This document shows, piece after piece, positions 12,996 to 23,900 of a DNA stretch of 64,000 nucleotides (within the stretch, counting starts at the first letter, position 1; each line of letters starts with the position of its first letter). The stretch is from positions 2,842,393-2,906,392 of the forward strand of contig CP099851.1 of assembly GCA_030062745.1 (NCBI GenBank). The letters run 5' to 3'. The stretch comes from Capitulum mitella. Its lineage: Eukaryota > Arthropoda > Thecostraca > Pollicipedomorpha > Pollicipedidae. The notes beneath the pieces were generated by a model. That model was given only the letters and a program-made list of their open reading frames with translations, had not been told where the DNA came from and did not search any database. The translations under genes and the position numbers were made by a program.

Positions 12996-13989
12996 GTTCG
13001 CGCTGGCGCGATGCAGAACGTTGACTCGGCAGGCCCATTCAGGAGTACACCGATACAGCTTCAACAACGACGCGGCACCAGAAGCGATGCACCGCCGAGC
13101 GGTGTGCGCCAAAGATAACTTCGCCGCGCGTGGTAATCGCATGCCTGGGAACAAGGCTGGGGTCAGTCGGTATGAGCTCCGTCTGGGAAACTCAGCCGCC
13201 CCAACTTCCGGGAATGTACCGGGAAACAAGCACACGGCAGGCACGCTAAATACTCACAGGAACCAGCCCATGTCGAGCATGCAAGGTTTTTCTTGGCGTC
13301 AGACTGACCTAATATCATATGGTAGCAGCACGAATCATTGCTGTATGATGCAAAAGAAATGGTTAAAAAACTTGGAAAGTATGCATTTTTTCAGATGAGG
13401 AATCCCAGTGATTCGGGACCAGTTTTGTCGGGTTTGAGCAACATGATACAAAACATCAAATTTACCCCAATATTTTTTTTTTTGATTGCCACAGCGAAAC
13501 AAAAGCGGACGCAGAAGCATGGTCTCAGTCCAATATTGCAGTCGTCAAAACAGTTAATGGTTTATCTGACTGACTCCGTCTAGTTTTATCTGTATGACAA
13601 TTGCACATGTGTTGCACTGCTTGTTTGCATCGCTGCTTGCAACATACTTTTGAAACGACTCAAATCAAACATTAACCCACGCTTTGGAAGGATTCGTCAC
13701 TGAGCTGAACCGCACTGAACTGAACCGAGCTGAACTGAACAACGTACCCGGCGGCGCCGCTGCCGTGAACCTGGACGACTTGGGAAGAGCACTGACAATG
13801 CGGCCAACAGGAGGCCCAGGGCCGCGTCCGGCAGATGTACCGGAACAGACGTCGGGGCGGAGTGCCCGGGCCCGACCGGAGGAAGTTCGTGCTGGCCCCA
13901 GCCAAGCCCAGCCCGGCGGACCCAGCCGCATCGATCGGACGCAGCCGGCCAGCAGCCGCCGGCGCCGCCTGTTGCGCGACGGAGCCCGC

Positions 13990-14335
13990 CGGACCGAAGA
14001 ACCGGGGGCCAACTGAACCCCGCCCGGAGGACCGGGGCCCACTGAACCAACGCCCGAAAGACCTTGGAACAAGTGACCTCCGCCCGGAGGACCGGGGCCC
14101 ACTGAACCAACGCCTGAAAGACCTTGGAACAAGTAACCTCCGCCCAGAGGACCGTGGAAGAACTGACCCCCGGCCAGAGGACCGTAGGCCAACTGAACCC
14201 TGCCCGGAGGACCGGGGGTCAACTGAACCCCTCCCGGAGGACGTTGGAACAAGTCTCCCTCACTCGGAGGCACGGGGACCAACTGACCCTGCCCGGAGGA
14301 CCGGAGATCACCTAGCACTCCACCTGGAGAGTGGG
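13990..14335. repeat. 30-bp minisatellite
   Basis: Units of about 30 bp (some doubled to 60) contain 'ggaggaccggggcccactga' and variants, with strong strand asymmetry. The open frames across it arise because the unit length is a multiple of three. Confidence 0.8.
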
Positions 14336-14654
14336 GGACGAACTAGTACCCGCACATGCAAGTCTGAGAACCAGCTGACCAACCGCCTGGAGGGTCGATG
14401 GCCGCCTGTAGGACTGGGGACCAAATGACCTCACACCGAAATAACGGACACCGCCAGTGCCTCAACAGGTGTTGGGGACTTCCGAAATGTCAATAGGTGC
14501 TCGATTATCTTTTACCGCTCAATTAAAAATCATGGGTCATCGTCACAGGCACGTCCTGGAGGGAGAGGGCTGGGTGTTGGGCATCTGGTCTGTCCAGCTA
14601 TATGATGGCACATTCCACAAAAAGTGGTGACAGATTTGATTTCCTATCTGGCGT

Positions 14655-14975
14655 CTTCTGGCATGTACCCTGTGAGGGGTCGTGACCATGCTGTTCGTTC
14701 GGCAGTTACCCTTTTAGGCACAGGTGGAGCCAAGGGGGCCGGGGTCCGCCCCCTTAAGCCCACATTTTTGTAAAAAAAAAACTTTTCACATCGTCGTCTC
14801 AGCAGACGTTTTTCGTACGACTTTAGTTCACTCTGAGCTCCCCCTCCGTTAAGAAAACCCTGGCTGCGCCCCTGCTGTGAGGGGGTGGTGACCGTGATGT
14901 TTGTTCGGCAGATACCCTGTGAGGGGTGATGACCGTGCTGTTCGTCCAACAGGTACCCTGTGAGGGGGTGATGCA
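14655..14975. repeat. Tandem repeat with acceptor-like motifs, split by a MITE
   Basis: Four copies of a roughly 42-bp unit contain 'gaccgtgctgttcg', then 'ttcggcag' or 'tccaacag', then 'taccctgtgagg'. One unit lies at 14,660-14,712 and the rest at 14,875-14,970, directly before the first identified exon of the group-7-allergen-like gene. Each unit ends in a pyrimidine-containing CAG resembling a splice acceptor. Confidence 0.7.
14719..14873. mobile_element. Short nonautonomous inverted-repeat element (MITE-like)
   Basis: The left end 'caggtggagccaaggg' and the inverted right end 'caggggcgcagccaggg' are imperfect inverted repeats. The element of about 155 bp interrupts the tandem array around it. 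It has no coding capacity. Ends of this type are common in invertebrate nonautonomous DNA elements. Confidence 0.5.
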
Positions 14976-17553
14976 TGTTTACCGTTCTGAGCGCCACTGG
15001 GGATCTGGCTGGTCCCAATCTTTACATCGACACCATCCTGCAAAACGTGGCCTGCGTACTGAAGAACGAGTAAGTGCTTTGTTTGGTATGTCCGGCGCAC
15101 GGAAATCTTGGTGACAGAAACATGGAAAGAGTGTGAGCTTAGGGGTCTCTCAACGTTCGCGATATAATGTCAACGTCATCTCGAGGTGTTTGATACCGTG
15201 CTCATTGTTTACAGCACTGTTCCGAATTGCCGAACGATCTTGATTTTTGTTCACGTGGTCTGTGCCATTTATCGTGAGAGCTTCTGGTTCGGTCAGCTCG
15301 TGGCGGCAGCGGAATAGAGAACGGAGTGGCTTCATTCCGCCTCCCCCTGTCATAGGAGGACAGCGCTGACCATGGCCGCGTTGCAGAGGTGAGGAGTTCC
15401 TCTCGATCCCCGACCACACTCTGCCGGGAGTGGAGCTGAGGTCCGGCCAGATCTCCGGTCTCGACACGCTGCGGAGGAAAGGCGAAGCTCGCATGCACAG
15501 CGACTGCGAGGGCGCCACCATCGAGGCCAAACTGGCGCTCGAGCAGGTGCGCCTCTGCTACGACTACACGGCCAAGGTGGGACACTGCACCTTCGCAGGC
15601 AGAGGCGGAGCACTGTGGTGCGGCCGTGGGGCCGGTGGGGTACGCTGTGGTTGCGTTGTTACCGCACGACCAAGATGGACCCCACGGCCGTGCCGCTCCG
15701 TCAAGCCCAAACTGGGACACGGCGTTTTTTTTTACTACGCAAAGTGACTACGAGGCCAACATTGGACCAGCTTTATCCTTATGCGGATAAAACTCAACAT
15801 AGCGGGTGTTCGCCGGCTGCACTGAACACAAATCAACTTTGAACACCCAGATGAGGGTATTACAACGCAGGTTTCCCCCCGAAAAATTGAAATAGAAATG
15901 GGAACAACTGACAGATCTGGACTGAGATTCTGGTCGCTACTTTTTCAGGTTTGGTTTGCGAGGAACCAGGGAAAGATCAGCGTGTGCGCCGGAGAGATTG
16001 AGACGTTTATACGGGTCCACCAGCAGTCCGACCTCAACAAATCACCCATCCTTCAGGGTAAGGTTTCGTTCTCTGCTAGTTCGCATCGAGACAGCTTTTT
16101 TTGCAGACGGATGTAGGTCTTCGAGGTGTTTTGAAATATTCCACCAATATCAGTCGGCTGCAGTGGTAGAGCTGCTGTGAACTCTTCAGCACCTCATCAA
16201 ACCGCAACCTATTTTTGCAGTATAAACATACTTTTTAACAGACAATAAGTCGGGGAGCAGAAAATGGGATTTCAGATTTGTTTAGTGATGGAGCTCATCG
16301 ATAACTGGGAAAGATCAGTACATTGTCCGTTTCCACACTCCCTTTGCCACAATACGCCAGATAAGGTTACGTCATCACAGTCCAATAGTCGCACACCACT
16401 CACTCTGTTATTGAAACAAAGTGTAAACGACAATTGCGGAGCAAATAGTTTGTCCCATGGCCACCTTACACCTATTTCGGGGTCTGAAAGTGGGCTTTGA
16501 TGGAAAAGATCCTCAGAAAACACCTAAATTACCGAACATTGCACCATTACATTTCAATGGCCAGCACACATTCCGAGGCAGCCACACAACATGCCGAAAA
16601 TGGTTCCATGTTACCTCTCCCCTGTCAGACGGCTGACTGTCGCACCACACTCACGCGTCTGACAGCTGATTTCCGCTGTGCTCTCCTCTATCAGACGGTT
16701 GACTGTCGCTGTGCTCTCCCACGTCTGACAGCTGATTTTAGCTGTGCTCTGCCCTATCTGACGGCTGACTGTCGCACCACACTCCCGCGTCTGACAGCTG
16801 ATTTTAGCTGTGTTCTCCTCTATCAGACGGCTGACTGTCGCTGTGCTCTCCCACGTCTGACAGCTGATTTTAGCTGTGCTCTGCCCTATCTGACGGCTGA
16901 CTGCCACACCGCCCTCTTGCGTTTGACGGCTGATTTTCGTTTGGCGCTCCCGCTTCTGACCGCTGACTGTGTGTCGCAGAGTTCGTCATTCGGCAGCTGC
17001 GTGGCCTGCGAGCAAACATGTCCGGCCTCGGGCCCGTCAGCTGGCTCGTCAACCGGCTCCAGAGGACGCTGCTCAACATCTTCAGCATCCGCATCCAGGA
17101 CCTGCTGCAGGTCAGCGGCACGCCGACGGCCCGGAAACACCCGGCCGGGTCCGGCGCCTTCTCCTGCGTTACACGATGTTCTATGGTGCTACCCTGTCGG
17201 GAACAATCGCCGATCAAATGAATTGTTGGTGTCATCAAAATGTTCAGCCACATCATGGTGGGTTTCCAGGCTGAAGGGTTATGACTGAACGTTTTTTTGG
17301 CGTCAAAAAATCATCATTGCTTCTAACGGCTTCTAGACCAACATCGTTTTCAATGAATTATGAACCAGGAAACGATATGGAAGATTGCCACACCTCGAGC
17401 TGTTGTTGCGCCATTTGAGTATCAGCTCCTCTTCAGCTTGACAAGGTCTGTCCGTCCTCGTGTTTCTTTCAGGAAAAGGTGCACGGACTGATCCAGGCCG
17501 AGCTCAACAAGTTCAGCCTGGCCGACATCAGCATGAGGGACATCATCTTATGA
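14975..17553 (+). CDS. Group-7 mite-allergen-like secreted protein (5' incomplete)
   Basis: The product probably binds a hydrophobic ligand outside the cell, as do other members of the TULIP-fold family that includes mite group-7 allergens. That role comes from the family; no ligand can be read from the sequence. Exons are about 14,992 (or ATG 14,975) to 15,069, 15,387-15,576, 15,949-16,057, 16,980-17,110 and 17,473-17,553. Junction phases are 2, 0, 1 and 0, all matching, with donors GTAAGT, GTGGGA, GTAAGG and GTCAGC. From ATG 14,975 the chain would be 201 residues, close to the usual family length of about 200. Telling stretches are 'NLYIDTILQNVACVL' near the start, 'FLSIPDHTLPGVEL', then 'LEQVRLCYDYTAKVWFARNQ' across an exon junction, and an amphipathic C-terminus ending at 'ISMRDIIL'. 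A signal peptide is missing, so the true first exon should lie upstream, probably joined at the acceptor before 14,992. Introns 3 and 4 and the 3' flank hold or border minisatellites. Confidence 0.72.
16617..16975. repeat. 33-bp minisatellite with 132-bp higher-order period, intronic
   Basis: Units of about 33 bp contain 'ctgacggctgactgtcgc' and 'gtctgacagctgatttt'; four units form a 132-bp period, as shown by the recurrence of 'gcaccacactc' at about 16,641 and 16,773. The array occupies the end of intron 3 of the group-7-allergen-like gene. Its last diverged unit runs into the acceptor at 16,979. Every unit carries CTGAC, a branch-point-like pentamer. Confidence 0.85.
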
Positions 17554-17754
17554 CGCCAGCCCCCAGGGCTGTCCAACCCAGACGCGGCGCACGGCTGAGG
17601 TCGGACACCCCTTGAGAGAAGTCCCACAGACAGAGACTCGGTTCCGCCCGCCCAGTTGATCCGGGAGTCGAACCACAGCACAGTGGCGTGCAGCGGCAGC
17701 ACGCGCAGCTGCGGCCGGGGACCGCCATGACATCACGTGGCGAGAACCGACCTG

Positions 17755-18010
17755 AACAGAGCATTCTTAACAGCAACTCCCATCCGGCCCGTCTGAACAG
17801 CAGCTCAAACCGGGCCCGTCTGAACAGCAGCTCCCGGCGGACCCGTCTGAACAGCAGCTCCCACCTGGTCCATCTTAACAGCAGCTCCCAGAGGACCCGT
17901 CTGAACAGCAGCTGCCAGCGGACCCGTCTGAACAGCAGCTCAAACCGGGCTCGTCTGAACGGCAGCTCCCAGCGGACCCGTCTGAACAGCAGCTCCCAGC
18001 TGGCCCTTAC
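17755..18010. repeat. 27-bp minisatellite, about nine copies
   Basis: The unit contains 'cgtctgaacagcagctccca'. It begins 200 bp after the stop codon of the group-7-allergen-like gene and may be part of its 3' untranslated region. Frames stay open because 27 is a multiple of three. Confidence 0.85.
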
Positions 18011-20900
18011 GTAGTGAGCTCCGTGCTCCACCACACTGCATCACGACTAGTCAGACTGGGGATTAGGTGTCGTTGTATCAGCCGAATTGGCTGCACGTGT
18101 ATATGACGTAATGCATACTGGCATTCAGTACAGGCGACTTATTCGCCTGAACGCAAGAATCCTAAAACCACGTCTCATCTCTGGGCACAAGATTACACCG
18201 CATCAAGCCATCAAAAGGTCACTGTACACAAATGCCACATAATCTAGCCTATCTTGTTTGTCTTTCGAAGGCACGCTTCCGCGGACAGACGCGTCGATAT
18301 GTAAACATTCTGAGTTCGAAGAAAGTCAATGGTCACCGTATTCATACGGCATCAGTGACAGTTCCGGGTTGTCCGACATTAGTACGAACAACTTGCACGA
18401 CTGTTTGTACGGGAAGTGTGTGTAAACATAACGCAACGGCAAGGCATATCGAGCAATGTCCGCCCGAAGAACCGACAATCCCAGATGGTGACGTGAAAGT
18501 GATTTAACCCTCAACGTCCGCGTGAAGAAAGCGGAACAGAGGATGATCGCAGCAGCTGAGTCCGTGCAGTGCTGATCCGTTTTCTTGAGACAAAGGTGAT
18601 GGTAATAGCGTCCTGTCCTGTGGCAACGGTCAGTCAGGGTTTCGGTAATTGTGAGCATGGCTGGTAGACGCCAGTAAAGTGAGGCGGCGCTCGCGGGTCG
18701 TGCAACGGTGCCCGCGACACAACTGTGTCGAATTTTGATACTCACGTCTGTTTTCTCCATAAATGCTGCAAATGGAAGTGTACGTGAGCACTAGCATGCC
18801 AGCGTCTTTTGAAAGGAAATCAACGCATAAACATCGAATGGATCGTTCCCGCTTCTTTAATTTCCACGCATCGACAGCAGTTGGAAGCAAGTGGCCATAA
18901 ACCAGTCATGTAACGGTGTTGTTTTCAAAAAATATAAAATCTTCAAGTGCACAGTGATCGTATCATACTGTAGCGAGAGCGTAACTGAAGTCAAAAACTC
19001 TGTGAAAAAAGCCTTTCACCTTTTTCAGCCAAACGAGCCGGATCAATCCTGCGGATCTTACAATCCGATCCAATCCGCCGGACTGAATCTGGACTTGATT
19101 GGCAAAGTTGTGCGCAACACGGATTCGGGATCGGATTTGGATTTAAAGTTTTATGGACTCAAAGTTCGTCCTACAATTCAGCATCTGACGACAAAGATCA
19201 GCTGAATTGCCGCCAAAACAATCACTTACAAAATGATCTAGCTACATGACCAAAATATTCCGCTTTCAGTTGAACAATTACATTGAATCAATCAGTCAAC
19301 AATGACAACATTTGACACTGGAGCACGTGTCAAGGCCAGTCGCAAACAAGAACATGGTCAATCAACAACTGTTAAGGAACGCAATCTGGCTTTAAGGAAA
19401 AAATATACTAAATGGCTGCCTAGGTTTTTTAATACAAGAAACTTAGCCATGCGTGAAAATACCGGGGAGATGGGAAAATGGGGAATCTCCCCAGCTAACA
19501 TTTTTACGTTGTTACAAGGTTATCCCACGGTTGCGCTTTGGCTCTCAAAACGTTGTGCAACATCGCCCCCATAACGTAATTTTGCAGACGACCAGAAACG
19601 TCGTCACAACGATCTACCACGACATCAGCAGAACGTACCCACAACGTTGCTGAAACGTTTTATTGACGTTCACGCAACGTTCCCTACTACATTAGTGAAC
19701 CATTCCCTGGACATTCGTTGGGCGCCGAATGACCCTGCAGTCGGTGCGCCCCTAAGCCCCAATAACCAACCAACCAACCAACCTGGACATTCGAACAACG
19801 TGCCCTCAATGCCTGCACAACGTTCCCATAACGTTGTTGAGACGTTTCTTTGAGATTTACATAACGTGTTCAAAGTTGTCCTAATATTTCTCCAAAGTTT
19901 GTGCAACGTTTTCTCGACTTTGTAGCCACGTTACAGTTACGATGTAATGGTGAAATGCGTTGTGATGATCAGGGCCCCAGCCAAGACCACCCCAAGACCC
20001 AGCCAAGACGCGCTGGCCGAGGTCGGCAGCGGATGGCTGAGCTGGAGCGACACCTGGCGGCAGCAGGGGATGACAAAGGGCCGGTCAGCCTCAGAGAGCG
20101 GACCCAGCGCCGTAGCCGCCAGCGACCCAGCGCCAACACCCATCGGAACACGCGGCACGTTCAGCCGCCAAGAGGACGCTGAGACATGTGGGCGGATAAC
20201 AGCTGGAAGACTGCGCGGCAGGTTTGCCAGGACCAGACCGAGGAACAGAGCCAGCTGCCGCTGCCGCAGCCCACACCAGCTACTCCGGTATTAGCAGGCC
20301 AACGGTGACTGAGCTCTGAGTCATCCGCGAGTAACGCAGGGTCTCCAACAGCGTGCGTGGTAGGCCTATGGCGGTCCAAGACGGTGACACGACTCCCTCC
20401 CTCTCCTCCTGCCCCGGTCGTTACATTTGGAAAAGTGCAATGCCTAGAAAAGACAATAAAGCGTTCGAAGGTACAACACTCTTCATCCTAGGCCAAATTT
20501 AATTCTCAGAAAATACGTGGCAACAAATCGTGCCATCACACAAATCGTAGCAACGGTAAAGCGCGGTCATGGCATCTTGCTCAAGTCAGGGCAAGACCGT
20601 CCATACGCCACCGTAATTCATCCGATGACTGAGCGCGTGCCGCCGGAGTCACAGGGAATCCGACGCAGTGACGTCACGTGTCAGAACAGCGGAACATCGA
20701 CGGCTGTGTTCTAGGATGGCGCTGGATGTCTCCAAGGCGTGATTTGGCAGTCGGCTTTCCGGAGCCGAGTAGCGACGGCCGACTCAGTGCCGCATCGCAC
20801 CACCGGCCGCGACGTCGCATGCGGGGTCCGGTCCTGCGCCCGACGAGTTCGGTGCCGCACCCTGCCGTCGCGCCTCCCAAAGGGCCAGTCTGCCGCGGGC
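18010..20900. other. Gene-free stretch with repeat fragments
   Basis: No exon is recognised. At 19,040-19,180 there is a fragment dense in 'ggatc/gatcc' words, and a related fragment occurs at 48.27-48.72 kb. An AATAAA on the plus strand at 20,455 is not attached to any gene I can see. The rest shows nothing recognisable. Confidence 0.35.
19500..19915. repeat. AACGTT-rich repeat
   Basis: The palindromic word AACGTT or close variants such as 'caacgttgctgaaacgt' recur many times at irregular spacing. The pattern resembles low-complexity repeats seen in other marine invertebrates. It appears noncoding. Confidence 0.6.
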
Positions 20901-20911
20901 ACCGCCCGTCT

Positions 20912-23900
20912 TCAGTCGTTGAACGGGTCCTGGACGTTCACGCTGGGGTCCTCGGCGATCTGGTGCCGCACCCTGCGGATCGTCCGCTGCGCGTCGGCGG
21001 CGAACTCGCTGTCGCGCCGCACGAACAGCCAGTCGTGCTGCAGCCGCGCCGACAGGTAGCCACGCTCCTCCATGAACGAGCGGATCAGATCAGTCTGCGG
21101 GTTCCACATCAACCCCATGAACGTCTCCACCAGCACGATCTGTCGGAGGCGGAGACAGGCGCGTCAGATGGCAGTCAGATGACGTCAGATGACCGTCACG
21201 GCAGCGACCCGTCTGCACAATGGCATAGTGGGATCGGTGTCATTTGCTGTCGTGATGAGTGAGTAATGAGTATAGCAACCACGCGTGGTGGCCTTTTTTA
21301 TTGCCACAAACATTTATCTGTTCGTGTTTTAGTTTAGTTATGAGTGAAAATAGTTGTAAATTAACAACAAAGTATAAGAAAATACTTGCTGCTTCTGTTT
21401 TCTTTTTGCTTTTGCTATGCATGGCAAACTGAAGAGCAACTGAGAAGAGTAGGTTAAAAAGCTTCCTGAGGCTCCACCACACAGTGAACATTAAATTGTT
21501 ATGTGCATAATTGGGCTGGACGACCAGTGGATATGCACGTAATTGCGTCGGACGGCCAGGGGATTACCGCCAATAGTTACGAGAACTAATTGCAACACTT
21601 AATGAAACATGGGAATGGAGCAAAGCACTCCTTATTTAACCCGCGCACGACCGTCGGTCCGTCCCGAACATCGGCGACTGGGGGTGGGCAGTTGACTGCC
21701 CCCCTCTAACTCACAAACGGTTGGTCGCACGATAAAAATAAGCATACTCTTGGAAAGCCTGTGACGAGTAGAGCTCGAAACTGGTCTCATTTGTTAGTTT
21801 TAGATAATATGTAAGCAATTTACGCCCTATATATGTTTTCTCATAGCCGACTGCATGAGACCGAGAAATGGCCTGAATCTCAAGGGCTGTAACTAATAAC
21901 GCATAGGTAAAGGCATCAGCGCACAAGTAAAGGTCCGCGGATGCCCATACACGTCTAATTTCCTCAGATTTCTTCAATATATACGCCGAAACGTTGAGTT
22001 AAAGACACCGTAATTCTCCAGTCTGCCGTCAGTGTGCGCCGCTGCCGTATGCGGTACCAAATGGACGGAGACTAATTCTTTGTGGTTCTCGTGATGGTTT
22101 CTCATGCTTAAATTCTGGAAAAATCGATTAGTTGCCAATCTACAAAGTTGGCGGAGCTTTATTGGCGAGAGCCTGTTTATTTGCAAAATATGCTACTTTT
22201 TCAAACTTTTTGAGGTTCCTGGTATTAATTACGTCTGTGCAACCTAGTTCTGCCATTTTCTACCCATTCTGAGTAATTCATCGTCGATTTTGACGGTGGT
22301 ACATTTTGGCTCACTACAGTTATTCGTGACCTGACCTCAGGTCAATGGCTGGAAGTCACTGATACTTTGCCCAATGACGGTAACTAGATGTCTGCTTGAC
22401 TCCACACTAAAAATGTTATGGAATATTCCGTCAATTTCAGAAAAAAACGGCGAGATGTCTTAAAAATGGGCTTGACCTTAGGTCAATGACCCGGAAAATG
22501 CCGAAAAATCTGAGATAGCAGATTTGTTGCATCTCTGACGATCACTAATCCCTGAAAGTATTATTGAGATATCTTGTTTTGCGGAAAAGTTAGAAGGCGC
22601 TAAACTTTTTTTGACATAGGTCTGTTTGACCTGACCTAGGTCATGCACCTGACGTGACCTGAGGTCAAAATTTTGACATGAGACGTAAAATTGATGGAGC
22701 AAAAGGTACACAGAGTTTCGTGACTCTGTGTATGTTGGTTCTCTCTCAGTCCCAGAAAAATCTCAGGGGGGGGCAGTCAACTGCCCCCCCAGTCGGGGAC
22801 GGGTTAAAATGCAGAATATAAAAATAAAAGGAGTTACACAGCCAGATGGTAGCAGATACATGCATCAGTACTCTTCTATAAAGATAACCTTTACTCCTCG
22901 TTTCTCATGCAACATGGCTTCCTTGCTGAAGCAGCTGAGCATTTGTTTCGTAAACGCAAAAATTTAGCGGATCTTTTGGCAGACCGTAGCCATTCCGGTC
23001 ATAAGGTGTCGAACCGTTGCCGACATCACCAATGTGAGGATATAGACGACAGGTGCGGAACAGCAAATACAGATCAATAACTGTCAAAAACACTATTAAG
23101 GGAGGATCCAGCCCGCCATCTTCGGGGAACCAAGTCCAGGGGAAAACGGTGTGATGTTTAACGACGGTCAAGTTCAGGGGGAAACGGTGTGGCCAGCTAC
23201 CGCTCCGGCTGCTGCTACCGCAACCTCAGATACATGCCGTACCGTGCCTCTACTGAAGCGAATGTAATACCAAAAGGCGTGAATCGACGGTCTCTACGAC
23301 ATGGCGAGTTTAAAGTCGGGCCAGGGTGAAAGGTCAGACCCCGTTCACGTTCGGTGAACCCCGCAGCGTTTCAGTTCGGCTCAACGGCGATGGCAGCGCT
23401 CAGGGTTCGCCGCTGCGGTCCTCACCTTAATGTTCACCAGGTGCCACGGGACGTAGGCGAGGACGCCCATCTCGACGCCCTCCACGTCCAGACTGAAGAA
23501 GTCGACCATGGTCCGGTTCCAGGCCAGCATCACCGAGTACAGGGGATAGCAGTCCACCGGGTACTTGTTCAGCTCCCTGGTGGGAGACACCTTGGCCTTG
23601 ACCATGTCGGAGAGATGCTGAGAGATGAGGCCGTCCTCGACGGAGCTCAGCCCGTCCGCCAGCTGATCACGGAACATGGCCTGCAACCGGCCGCACAAAG
23701 CATTATCCCACCTCGTCAGGCGAAGGGGGAAGGGGCATTTGACCCAACAGCCATGTTTGAAATATTTTTACGATTTGACTTATGTTTCTTAACCTCATAG
23801 TACCTTTTCGAACATGACTAGCGATTTTAAACCTGCTTTATTTTTTGGAATCTGATCGTGACTTCTCGGTTAAAGGGTTATAAAATTCGGATTTAAATCT

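Noticed and set aside
13665-14428. Overlapping frames of 217 and 197 codons
   Set aside because: They lie on opposite strands of a GC-rich 30-bp repeat and carry no recognisable domain.
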